NCBI GenBank assembly: GCA_026873275.1
Contig: JANTUC010000003.1
Span: 2,666,001 to 2,730,000 of the forward strand
Direction: 5' to 3'
Length of the DNA stretch: 64,000 nt
From: Pseudopithomyces maydicus
Lineage: Eukaryota > Ascomycota > Dothideomycetes > Pleosporales > Didymosphaeriaceae
Part shown: positions 12,258 through 22,813 of the stretch, one piece after another
Numbering within the stretch: position 1 is the stretch's first letter
How the letters are laid out: every line of letters starts with the position of its first letter
Translations under genes and position numbers: made by a program
Notes under the pieces: generated by a model
What the model was told of the DNA's origin: nothing
What the model saw: only the letters and a program-made list of their open reading frames with translations
The model's database searches: none

Positions 12258-12445
12258 CTACATCTGTCACAAGTCAGCACGAATCGCATGAGAGTGACAC
12301 CGAATTCATGGACGCGACCAGTTCTTTCAGACTGACGTGCAAAGCTGGAGTTTCACTTCCCGAAGGATCAAAGACTCTAGTTTGTATATGGCTATATGTA
12401 TCATCATGTAGATGGTCGCGTCCTGAAAAAAAAGTGAGAACTTAC
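12258..12445 (-). other. Probable 5' UTR intron of the tentative small gene
   Basis: On the minus strand a consensus gtaagt donor at 12445 and an acceptor gatgtag ending at 12258 flank 188 bases. The acceptor lies 13 bases upstream of the ATG at 12244. This splice pair is the best single sign that the region is transcribed from the minus strand. Confidence 0.4.
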
Positions 12446-14453
12446 CAGGCGCAACTACTGACAGCGGCGCGCGACCTTCGAGAGTGACAGGACTATGAAG
12501 ATGAACGGCGAGATATCGCCATGGGGCGAAATGAAGCTCTATGGTTGCATTGGGAGCTCTGAATCTATGGGCAGAGTTGTTGGTGGTGGAAGAGAAAAGT
12601 TAAAGGTCGAAGCGATTTTACCGCCCGCTAGCGTCCGTGCGGCTAGTTGGCTTGGCAGTGGGCCCGTCACGTGTCATCACCTCGACCTCGGGACCCACCT
12701 TGAACTTGCAGCTTCAGGATTCCGGGAGAGATGTTGATGATACTTCAGGCTTCGCCTACTCGTTGATACCATCTATTAGTGTGTGAAAATTGAAATTTTG
12801 CAGTAAGTTGGCGGAACTAATGAAAACGTATTGAAAGGACAGACTGCCTCCTCTCAACAACTTATGTTGAACAGACGAAGTCCACTGAAAAAGAGACACG
12901 TCTTACGTAATAATAAACCAGGAAAGAAAAGAATCGCATTTTTGGTAGAGAAATAATACCTAGATTCCGTTCCAAAATATTAGATACACTCTTACTGGTC
13001 TTCAGATGTCTCACAAAAAAATCACATTAACAATTCGTACACATTCCAAGCCGCTCCTCATATGAAAATTCCAACACTGCTAGCTGTCTAGTGAAAATTC
13101 CCAACTGATTACACCGTATGTTATAATGTAAGCTCTAGGTCTCTCCCGAAAAACGGATGGAACCAAACCCACCAACGCCAATTTCTCTCTTATTGCAATT
13201 ACAGCAATGCAAGGGCTTAAAAACTCTACAGCGCCTGTTGTTCTATTTTTCGTGTCACTGCTACTGTCGTTCGCGAAGATCATCGTAGTCGAATTAAAGA
13301 TCGATGCAACCACTACGCTAAAAATGCACGACTAAGCACTATATTCACACCCGGGCGATGTATAGCGGTAGCATTTCCTTAATCTTTCCTTCTTTCCAGG
13401 TGTATCTGAGTCAGATAGACACAGCGTGACCCGCTGCAGCACACCGCTATGGGATAATGTGAATTCTTTGTGGCTCGGTCATTATACGCGTTAGGACCAG
13501 GAGCAGTTATGTCGTTATCGACATGGATGGTCGAGCAAGATTGCAACGATAGAGAGATTGGGATTAAAGATTTCAGCGACTCAAGATAGTATTGAGTAGC
13601 AATTGATGGGAAAAGCTTGATGACCATCATCTTAAGAGCTCAGATGGTACAGAACAATTTGATCCATACACGAACAATAAAACCTGATCGAGCTGTGTAC
13701 TTGCAAAGGCCTCAAGCCATATATCATATTGCCGAAGCTTGATATAGTTCGTTGTTCGATTTCCAGTTTTCGAAATATATTGGCTGGAAATAATCTTGTG
13801 TAAAAATGGCGGATCATTTCTACATAATAATTCGATACATACTCAAGAGGATCAATGAAAGAACCTCAGACCTTGAAGAAAATCAATGCATTGGGAACGA
13901 ATGATAATCTAAAATGGCATCGTTCTCTGTAGGTCAATGCTGCCAAACTTACCTAGATGCCCATCCTCATATTGCATTGACCCCAAGCTCAATCCACTCC
14001 GATGCCAACCCAATACCCTCATCACCGAGAAATTCCCCGCACACGCACGTAATCACGGTCGACAAACAATACACACAGTAAGCACCTACCAAACTCTTGG
14101 AAGAATAAAAACACCGCTCTCGTGTTCCTGCACTACGACCTTCCCAAACGGGCACTAGTACCCCTCACCCATCGATAACAGCCGTCCAAGCTCCAACAAG
14201 CTTCCCAGCTGGAGCTTAGACAGGTATCCATAGCTCCCTACGAGTTTTATTGCAATGTGTTAGTGGAGTGAGTTATATAGTAGGGAATCGCACGCTGTAT
14301 CTATGCGATGGCGCGTGTTTCGCAAGCTATCTATCATGTGTATACGTGCATGTACATAGAGTCTATATGTACCTACGTCCGTACCATCTCATGTGCATTC
14401 GGCTGGCATGCATGCAACCTACCTACCCAGCTACCGTATCTCCGCTATCAGCA

Positions 14454-14509
14454 AGCCCACCAGCCCGCCAGCCCACCAGCCCGCCAGCCCACCAGCCCGC
14501 CAGCCCACC
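14454..14509. repeat. Minisatellite, seven 8-base units agcccRcc
   Basis: Seven head-to-tail copies alternate agcccacc and agcccgcc, which makes a 16-base higher-order period. It lies about 490 bases upstream of the carboxypeptidase start codon. No protein is predicted across it. Confidence 0.9.
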
Positions 14510-14776
14510 GTTGTACCACCCATGCAGGTTCCTCGCTAGACGTCATCACCGCCGCTCCCCACGCCGCTTCCCTGCCTGACGCACCGCGCTCGGGACCAAA
14601 GTACAGCGCTTTTAACCGGACCGGGAAGGTGAGGTTGTAATCGGGATGGCTTGGGCTGGGAAACGTCCGGCGGCGCGGTGCTTGACTGGGCTTACTCGGC
14701 AGCCGGGTGGAAGCTTATCCTGGGGGTTGGGAAGGTTTGTAGTTATGTAGGTACTAATGTAGGCAATGCATGGGTG

Positions 14777-14784
14777 TATAAAAG
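14777..14784 (+). promoter_or_regulatory. TATA box of the carboxypeptidase gene
   Basis: A tataaaag element lies about 220 bases upstream of the ATG at 14998. This is a sensible spacing if the 5' UTR is 150-190 bases. Confidence 0.45.
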
Positions 14785-14997
14785 ATGGGATGTTCCCCCG
14801 CCGAGGGAGGCGTGAGCTTGTGCTTGTATATACGTACGGTATACACACGCATTGGTGAGAGTGGGAATTGGGACCCTGAGTTGGTAATTGTATTGAGCGA
14901 TTGACCGCGTGGTAAGCTGCAATCCATCCATACGCAATTGAGAACCCAACGTCGCTAATACAACGCCTATAGCATCGAACCCCTCTCCCATCCCATA

Positions 14998-16767
14998 ATG
15001 TCCTCCCCCAAGCTCGCCACCTTGGCCCTCCTCGCCAGCACCGCCCTCTCCCAATTCGTCCCCGCCCCAACCTCCCTCATCGAAAAGCTCGGCTACGCCA
15101 ACATCACCGTGCGCTACAAGGAAGTCCCCACCGGCATCTGCGAGCTCGACCCCAACGTCAAGAGCTACTCCGGATATGCCGACATCGCAGAGGACCAGCA
15201 CATCTTCTGGTGGTTCTTCGAGGCGCGGAACCAGGACCCGACGACCGCGCCGCTGACCGTGTGGATCAATGGCGGGCCCGGGTCGTCGTCCATGATTGGG
15301 CTCTTCCAGGAATTGGGACCCTGCGGCGTGGGCCCGGATTTGAAGCCGTTTAACAATCCGTACTCGTGGAGTAATGCGAGTAATATGTTGTTTATTGATG
15401 AGCCGTCGACGGTGGGCATGTCGTATAGTGTTCCCATCCCGGCGTATAAGGATAATGATGGCTATCTGGTGCAGCTGGCGAATGCGAGCTGTCCTGAATA
15501 TGCGGAGGCGTACGGGACTTGCGGCACTTACTCTAAGCCGTTGATTCAGTCGGTGCCGAATAAGACGGAAGATGCGGCGTCCGGGATGTGGAAGACATTG
15601 CAAGGGTTCATGGGCGCCTTCCCGGAATACTCGAGGAATGGCTTCAGCTTCACGACTGAGAGTTACGGTGGACACTATGCGCCCGTTTTCAACGCGTATA
15701 TTCTTGATCAGAATGCCAAGAATATCAGCGGTGCGCACCACATCAATCTTGAGAACGTCTTGATTGGAAACGGGTGGTTCGACCCGTTGGTCCAGTACGA
15801 GGCCTACTACAAGTTTGCGAGCGGCGGCAACACGTACGACTACATGCCATACAACGACTCCGTTCTCGCCGAGTGGCACAACAACCTCTACGGCGAAGGC
15901 AACTGCCTCGACCGAACTCTCGACTGCCGTGCTACTGGTTCCAACGCGGTGTGCTCGGCCGCCGATGACTTCTGCGCTACCAAGGTCGAATATCCTTTCG
16001 ACATCTACTCCGGCCGCGACGAGTACGACATGCGCTACCTGACCCCGGATCCATTCCCGTACAGCTACTACGTCGAGTACCTGAACACGCCCGAAGTCCA
16101 GCAGGCCATCGGTGCATTCCAGAACTTCAGCGAGAGCTCCAGCACTGTGAGCACCGCCTTCGGCAACACAGGCGACGACGACCGCGAATCCGGCACCATT
16201 GAGGCCTGCCGCAAGCTGCTTGATGCCGGCGTCCAGGTCATGCTCTACTACGGCGACGCCGACTACAACTGCAACTGGCTCGGCGGGGAGGAAGTCGCCA
16301 AGCTCATCAACGCAACCGGCTACAGCGAGGCCGGCTTCGTCAACATCTCGACGTCTGACAACAAAGTGCACGGGCAAGCCCGCCAAGCAGGTCTCTTCTC
16401 CTTCCTGCGCATCTATGAGTCCGGTCACGAAGTCCCCTTTTACCAGCCTCTCGCCGCGCTCGAGATCTTCCAGCGTGCGCTGAACCAGAGCGACATCGCC
16501 ACGGGGCAGATTTGCGTAAAGGACGAGGCGGGGTACAAGACGGTGGGGACGCCGACGAGCGACTACCGCGAGGGCAATGCTACGATGCAGTTCGAGGTGA
16601 CGCCGAGCAATGCGACGTACAATGTGGAGCTGGACGTGCCGGATGCGGTGCCGACATGGGCTGCGGGCATTGGAAAGAGAGGATTGAGCGAGAAGCGCGA
16701 GTTGAAGCAGGCGAGGAGTTTCCTGGGTAGGCCCAAGAGGTCTATGGGTGGGAAGAGGCCTGCTTGA
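14998..16767 (+). CDS. Secreted serine carboxypeptidase (peptidase family S10)
   Basis: A single exon encodes 589 residues. Residues 1 to about 19 form a signal peptide (LATLALLASTALS). The oxyanion-hole motif NGGPGSSS is at 91-98. The nucleophile Ser222 is in TESYGGHYAP, the acid Asp422 in YYGDADYNCNWLGG, and His477 in YESGHEVPFYQP, so the catalytic triad is complete. Several N-glycosylation sequons and paired cysteines fit a secreted or vacuolar enzyme that removes C-terminal residues from peptides. Compared with typical S10 enzymes it has an extra basic tail after about residue 555, with KR dipeptides (GKRGLSEKRELKQ) that could be trimmed by a kexin-like protease; that is inference. The gene uses GC-rich codons, which create a long false antisense frame. 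Part of the 3' end appears again downstream. Confidence 0.95.
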   Translation: MSSPKLATLALLASTALSQFVPAPTSLIEKLGYANITVRYKEVPTGICELDPNVKSYSGYADIAEDQHIFWWFFEARNQDPTTAPLTVWINGGPGSSSMIGLFQELGPCGVGPDLKPFNNPYSWSNASNMLFIDEPSTVGMSYSVPIPAYKDNDGYLVQLANASCPEYAEAYGTCGTYSKPLIQSVPNKTEDAASGMWKTLQGFMGAFPEYSRNGFSFTTESYGGHYAPVFNAYILDQNAKNISGAHHINLENVLIGNGWFDPLVQYEAYYKFASGGNTYDYMPYNDSVLAEWHNNLYGEGNCLDRTLDCRATGSNAVCSAADDFCATKVEYPFDIYSGRDEYDMRYLTPDPFPYSYYVEYLNTPEVQQAIGAFQNFSESSSTVSTAFGNTGDDDRESGTIEACRKLLDAGVQVMLYYGDADYNCNWLGGEEVAKLINATGYSEAGFVNISTSDNKVHGQARQAGLFSFLRIYESGHEVPFYQPLAALEIFQRALNQSDIATGQICVKDEAGYKTVGTPTSDYREGNATMQFEVTPSNATYNVELDVPDAVPTWAAGIGKRGLSEKRELKQARSFLGRPKRSMGGKRPA

Positions 16768-16985
16768 GTCAGTGTGTGGTTCACCTAGCTTACCCTGGGG
16801 TTATTTAATGACAGCAATGTGTAATGTACGTACGAAGATGATGGCTCTCCACGTGTGTGTGAATGTGTGCTGTGAAACGAACGACAAGCGCGAGTCGAAG
16901 CTGCGTGAGTCAGTGTTTCGCCCACTTGCCCTGGGTTTATTTAACGACAACAATGTGTATGTGTACATATGTAATGTACTATGAT
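16685..16985. repeat. Diverged direct duplication of the carboxypeptidase 3' end
   Basis: The block aagcgcgagttgaagc at 16693-16708 reappears with one change at 16885-16900. The stop-codon and 3' UTR block starting tgagtcagtgt at about 16765 reappears from 16906, including a shared ccctggggttatttaa-like stretch and acaatgtgta. The second copy lacks about 48 bases present between these blocks in the gene. The copies are about 140-190 bases apart. Confidence 0.7.
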
Positions 16986-17799
16986 GAATGGTGAATCCCA
17001 CGCAGTCTCTCCCCTCGCGTCAATGTCTGTCGTGCAGTGCGGTGCAACGAACGAGCACCCACCCCTCAAGATGGACGGACGCCATTGGCCCTGCGCAGTG
17101 CCCAATACATGCACAGTGCACCTGTTCACGGTGGTGTACGTGCAGTTAGTTCTAGCCCTGCATGCAAAATGTTAGTCAGCCCCTGGAGCATGGTGCATGG
17201 GTCTAGTCTCAACGTCATACCGGTGCGGTTTCACATGGCGGCCAGGGTCCAGGGCTGCATGTATGGCAATGGCATGCAAAGTTCAGGCAGCGAGGCAGCA
17301 GACAGCGGGCCAGGCAAATGTATTCTAGAAGACGCTGGCTGCCGGGAGGGTGCAGTCGGGCGGCGCGAGGGTGAGATTAGGTGAGCTGGGGAGCATCCCT
17401 GCTCGTGCAGGAAGCTGGCGGGTGGGAGGAGGAGAACGACCGACTCAACAGCAAAACAGCATCCCTAGCCCAGCGAGTCTCACTGCTCCACCGCAGCCCG
17501 TCTCCACGCCCGGCCGAATCAGTGCGCCTGCCATCGAGTGCTCCTTCGCGCTAGCCTTCCGGCCGCTGTGCAACGTCGGAAACCCTTCAGCGTGTAGCAG
17601 CTTGCACATCCACCCGCTCTCGCCCAACGCCCCAGCCATGTCCTTCGAGCGTCCATGGCCTCTGTGAGAGGCATAATTTACACACCGACTGCTCGCTCGC
17701 TCTGGTAGCAGCACGAATCGCCACGAACCCGCCCGCTCCGCGCCCTTGCCGTCGTCGTCGTCGTCGCCCCCCGTCGTCTTCGCCGTTACGCCTGTGAAA
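16768..17799. other. Intergenic region
   Basis: This interval begins with the duplicated gene end described separately. It then contains short open frames without coding features and, from about 17440, a C-rich stretch that probably is the 5' UTR and promoter of the next gene. Confidence 0.5.
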
Positions 17800-20700
17800 A
17801 TGCCGCCCTTCTTCTCCACCAGGCGCCACCAGGCAAAGCGCAATGCCTCGAGCCTCGCCCTACCCGAACCCACCTCCAGCCCCTCCGCCCACCCGCTTTC
17901 GAGCCCTGTCCCGGCAGCCACCAACTACCTGACCAGTCCACGCCTAGCCGACAATGCGAGCTACGCGTCAGCGTCGCCCGTGTCCCCGTTCCCCCCACAG
18001 CTGCCTCCCATTCCACGCGTCGCGTCCAAGCTAGACAAAGGAGGAAAGAGTTCCTTGTTGAGCCCACAACATGCAGCAGGAAAAAGTCAGAGCCCCGTCG
18101 CCCTGCGCTCGCCTCTACCAGCCATGCAGGAGGAAGTTGCCATGACCCATGATGCGAGACGACCATCCTCGCAGCCCTCAGCAACAGGAGGCAACTTCGC
18201 GGGGATGCGAAGAGCCATGACAGAGGTGATGGACAGGACAACACCTGCAGAAACATCCTATGCGCAATCATCCCAGCATCTGGCGCCCTCAACCCTCTCC
18301 TCAAACTACTCCAGTCACTCCAAATCCCAGACTTCTCTCATCAGCGGCCTGAGTGAGAAGCTCTCCCATACCTCGAAGCCCCCCACGCCTACCGCACAGC
18401 CGTCCAAGAGTGGCAAGTCGAGACTGCGAAATCCCATGTCGTTGTTGCTCCGGCGAAGGTCTGTACAGCCTCTCGAGGCCCTGCACGACGAAGCACTCGT
18501 CACCCAGCGATCGCCGTCCAATCTGCCGCCTATGCCGGACAACTACGATCCCAGCATACGCGGCCGCATCGTCCACGATTTCAGTGCGCCGAGACCGAAC
18601 AGAAACTTTTCCTACAACAACGCATACGGTAACGAACCGCAACGCGCCGAGCCAAGCCCGCCCAAAATTGAACGAGAACATACCCCGGTGTTCAAGGAAC
18701 ATTTTGACGACGATACAAGTTATGAGCAGAGCCAGGCCGCGATCAGAGCAGAGCAGTTGGCGAACAAAGACTTCTTGAAGAGGAACTCATATGTACCTGA
18801 GCCGCCAGGACGGTCGCCTCCTCCGCCCCCCAGAGCGCTATCACCCTCCTCACCTTCCGCTGAAGCATTCTCAAGTGAGAAATACGCAAAATTGAGGAGT
18901 TCATTACTTGTTGAACCTCCGACTCGAACACCGCCGCTGCCTCCGCCTGCTGCAAATGATGCACCCGCCTCACCGCCGCCGCAGACCATTCTCCCCCATC
19001 CACCCTCCGCCGAAACTGCTCAAGAATACATATCGTCTATTCTGTCGCCTGTTCAAGAAGCACCTAGCCCGACCGATGTGTCCGTCGAGGTGACGCCTAA
19101 CAAACGGAAATCGACAAAGACACCTCCTTCATCACGATCACGAGCTACCTCAGTAACCGATCCATCATTTGTGCCCGCTGGTCTACCGAAGCACCTGACA
19201 AGTAGAGCATCCAGGTTTAGCTTCCAGATAGGAGGCGGAGAATCCGCTGCGCAGGAGAAGATGATGGAAGAGCGTCACATACAGAAGGCGGCAGAGAAGG
19301 CATCTAAATCGGAAGCTCGCATGTCTACCCATAGTATGGGAGACGACTACGACGAGTATGACATGGACGATGACTTCGACATGGATGGTGGATACGAGGA
19401 AGAGATTCCCATGCTTGGCGAGGAAGATGAGTTTGGCGGTGGACTGGGTGACCAGACATTGTCGCCAGGTATGGCTGGCTTCGATTTCTCGTCTTTGTCG
19501 ATCCAGCCGAATATCAACCCCATGACTCCACTCGGTATGAATGGAGGGGCGTATACACCAGTGGATGCAAATGGAGAGCCGATAGGATTCGCCATGTCGG
19601 AGGACACATTCCAGTCTACGGGTGTGCCTGCACAAGCGCCTCAAATGGCGCCTGATCAGGTTCCGACAGTCAACGTTCAAGGCCTTGGCTTGATGGACCT
19701 TTCACAAGGGCATGGTGCAATCGACTTGGCACCCAACGATTCCTCTCCTGACCCAATTCCTGAACCCACTAAATCAGTAATGTTTGCTCAAGCCGGCTTG
19801 GGCGATGATCTATACTTCGATGATGGTATGATCGATGAACAGGGCGACCTGGACAGCGGGGACTTTGATGAAGACGTCTTTGATGACCCTCAGGGACCGC
19901 TCTTTGATCGAAAGGTCAAACTCCCACAGGCAGATGTGCCGTCTATTGCTCCCTTGCCACATCCGGCTGACGGGCTGAGCTCGGAAACAGGATACGAGGC
20001 GGACGACGACACTCTGACCAAGTCGCTTGAGGTATCTGAGCCTTCGCTGGCCCACATGACCTCAAGAGCGCGGCCTGTAATCAACCGGAATTTGAACGCA
20101 TATCACAGCGCTCTCGCCGAGGCAGCGAATCGTGCTGAGGCAGAAGGACGATTCGCTAGGAAAGCGAGCGTGGATACTGTCAACCTGGACCGGTCGAGCT
20201 CTGATGCCGATGACTCTTCAATAAGCAATTCACGTCCAAGCCTTGTGCCTGATGATGGACGCTATAGTCAGGAGACGACTGTCTTCCCGCTAGAGGATGA
20301 TGGCTTCGGCATGAGCTCCAGCTTCGACGACTACGATTACAGCGAGTACGATTCCGCAATGGAGGATGCTATCATCGCAGAGGCCAACTCTGAAGCTCTC
20401 GCAAACGACTATGACGGATTCTACGGGCAGGAGTTTGGATTTTATGCTGGTCCCCAGGGCGAGGCTGTAAATTCCTACGGTGGATACTTTGGCCCCTCTG
20501 GGCTGGGTCGAACCACCAGCGGTCGCAATGCAATGCGCGAGCCTAACTTGACTCCCATTACCGAACGCAGCGAATATAGCACGCGCAACTCCTTCATCAG
20601 TGTGCGTTTTGGCGAAGGAAATTCTCTCACTAGCCCTGGTTTCGCAGGTCAATCTCTCACCAGTCCGGCCCTTGCCCAACTCGCCAGAATCAGTCCCTAT

Positions 20701-21644
20701 GGGTGGCGCGATGAAGACGACATGAGTATGGATGCACTCATGCGGCTACGGAAGGGGGCCTTTGGAAGCACAGCCAGCCTTCCTCGGGGCAGTCCCGCAG
20801 CCAGCCCCAGGAACTCATCGCCCATGGGTATGCAGTTTGCGCCTCGCTCTGCTTCCGCAGTAGGCAGCCGCATGCGCGAGCAAAACGAAGACTCCTTCGA
20901 ATCCGACGAATCCGGCGCCGTTCTCGACAGCCTCGAAGAGTCCGAAGAAGACGTCCAGGCTACGATCGATTCAGTCAACGAAGACAGTCTCGGCGACGAC
21001 GATTTCGCCCTCAAAGAAAGCTTCGAAGACAGGCCCGACAGTCCTACGCTCACAGCAAGCGACTACAACTCCCTCTCCAGTCCCGCCAACCAAACAATCG
21101 AGCAAACCTACCTCTACGCTCCACCAATACCCCTCATGCCTCTGCACTCTCCCCCGCTATCCCCCCAGCAGGCATCCCCCTCCCCATGTCTCCCAACTAC
21201 CCTCTCGAATCCCCCTCCGTCATTCCTCTTCCCTCCCCCTCGGCCTCCCCCTTAGCTCGCCATCAAACATCCCCCTCCCAACAAGCCCGCCAGCCCATCA
21301 CTTCCAACCTCCACCTCCATTAACGCTACACACCGCGTTCGCCCCGCCATCCACCGTATCGCCCTCCCTCTCCTCCGCAACAGCAACAAACTCCTCAGCC
21401 CCGCGACGCCAATCTCTCGGCCTGGTGTCTCCCATCAGCACGACGAGTCCTGCGACTCCGGGGACTGCACCCGGGGCGTGGAGGGGCGGCCATTCGAGGA
21501 AGGGGAGCGCGGCGGATAGCGTGGCGTATGTGAGGGAGCATGATGAGGCGGGGAGGGGAGGTGGGTGCTGGAAAGGAGGAGGACAGCGGAGAGTGGGGAG
21601 TTGGAGTTGGTGGGGAGAGAGATCGTTGAAGGGGGAGGATTTGA
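17800..21644 (+). CDS. Large disordered fungal protein; four apparent one-base losses near its C-terminus
   Basis: The protein starts MPPFFSTRRHQAKRNASSL at 17800; an in-frame ATG at 17746 is possible but adds only Ser/Val-rich sequence. It is Pro/Ser-rich, with a conserved short block FSFQIGGGESAAQEKMMEER and a very acidic segment DDYDEYDMDDDFDMDGGYEE. The uninterrupted frame ends at 21255, but coding sense clearly continues. One added base in each of the runs C6 at 21161-21166, C5 at 21271-21275, G4 at 21550-21553 and G5 at 21631-21635 links IPLPMSPNYPLESPS, QSLGLVSPISTTSPATPG, RKGSAADSVAYVREHDE and RWVLERRRTAESGELELVG. It ends with EIVEGGRI and a stop at 21644. This C-terminal block is, as I recall, conserved in ascomycete relatives. 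Function is unknown. Confidence 0.8.
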
Positions 21645-22282
21645 TTTGATTGTCATCCTTTCTACCTTTCTTACTTTCTTTCGTTTTCTTTTTATCAAAG
21701 GTCTTTTAACATATGTGGTATCGCGGCACTTGGGCGAATGGGGTGTTTGGGGTGACACAATATGTGTATATTGGAAGAGGAGGAGGGACGGAGGGTGGGA
21801 GGTATTTGTGCATTTTGGGCGTCCTATCTTTTTTTCCTCGTCTTGGTCCAGCGAAAGGGTGTTTGATTCTCCCTGAGGTTTCACAGGTGCTGCGTTTTGG
21901 CAATCATAAGCGATAGATTGGTGATGGAAATACCCCGATTGCCTGCTGGTTCTGGATTGGGTGGGATGGTGTGGTATGGATGGTATGGTGATGGACAAGT
22001 GGATAAATTAGGCGTGTATAGGCATTGCAGGCATTGCAGATATTGATCGTACGTATATACGTATATGAATACATACTTGATATGCGTATTTTTGCTGAGG
22101 GACTGGGTTGTGAAGGAAGTGATGCGTGCGATGCATGTGTGTTAGATAGAAGACAGGGTGTACTATTAGTGTCCTAGGCATTAATAAACTACGCTTAAAC
22201 ATTTAGACAGTTCTTAAGGCGGATTATTTACGATATGGTTGTCTGGTAAGGATGGCGTCGAATGGGGATTCCACACAAATGA

Positions 22283-22361
22283 GGATAACCTAATATAGAT
22301 GCGGATAACTTGAACCTGGATAATGTCAATCTGGATAACTTAAATTCGGATGCAGATAACT
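22283..22361. repeat. Irregular GGATAAC/T tandem repeats
   Basis: GGATAAC or GGATAAT begins at 22283, 22303, 22318 and 22333, and a related cagataac starts at 22353. Spacing is 15-21 bases. The units share the form ggataacttgaacct / ggataatgtcaatct / ggataacttaaattc, so they are diverged 15-base repeats. Confidence 0.65.
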
Positions 22362-22599
22362 TAGTAGTGTCTAAAAATTAGGGACATGGAAAACGCTGTG
22401 CTTTGTCTTTTTGATTAACTACTAACATCTCTAATTATCATATTTTCTTACTGGATCTCTATACATCCCAATTTCGCCCAGAGTCGACAAATGACTTAAC
22501 CAATCATTCGTACCTCGAACGCAGAGTTGCCACAGTAGAGACCAATCACAATACCGCTGTACTGAAGAAAAGCATTCTTTTGCATGCAAGTAGAATAAT

Positions 22600-22691
22600 C
22601 CGGTGAGCACTTAATCTATCAGCTTATATGCCAGTTGCAACCGGTGAGCACTTTATCCGTCAGGTTATATGCAAGTTGCGACCGGTGAGCA
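22600..22691. repeat. 41-base tandem repeat upstream of the HET pseudogene
   Basis: The word ccggtgagca starts at 22600, 22641 and 22682, an exact 41-base period. The two full units differ at a few C/T and A/G positions, and the third is only partial. Confidence 0.8.
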
Positions 22692-22813
22692 AAAAAAGCG
22701 TGGTATACGAATACGAACTGCTATCTGCCCTTCTTTAGAAATAAATATTCGCGTACCCGATCAGCGCACGATAAATCAAAATTATTCTTCCAAGGTTCTG
22801 GCTCTAGGAGATA

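Larger units (their letters stand above)
12446..14997. other. Long intergenic region with carboxypeptidase promoter
   Basis: Between 12446 and about 13930 the DNA is AT-rich and no frame shows coding character. A CACGTG element lies near 12667, upstream of the minus-strand start. From about 14330 the sequence becomes rich in short ACGTAC/TACCTAC-type words and a CCA/CCG-rich minisatellite, then passes into the carboxypeptidase promoter. Confidence 0.5.
21645..22813. other. Intergenic region grading into AT-rich repeat DNA
   Basis: The first 550 bases hold the 3' UTR of the upstream gene and TACGTA-rich simple sequence near 22050. From about 22230 the sequence becomes AT-rich with two sets of short tandem repeats, described separately. 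No coding region is supported. Confidence 0.5.

Noticed and set aside
12495..12737. 80-codon plus-strand frame
   Set aside because: It overlaps the likely promoter and 5' UTR of the minus-strand spliced gene and lacks coding features.
14743..16428. 561-codon open frame on the minus strand opposite the carboxypeptidase gene
   Set aside because: It is a shadow of GC-rich third codon positions. The translation is Val/Gly/Ala-rich with no domain, while the plus strand has a complete S10 triad.
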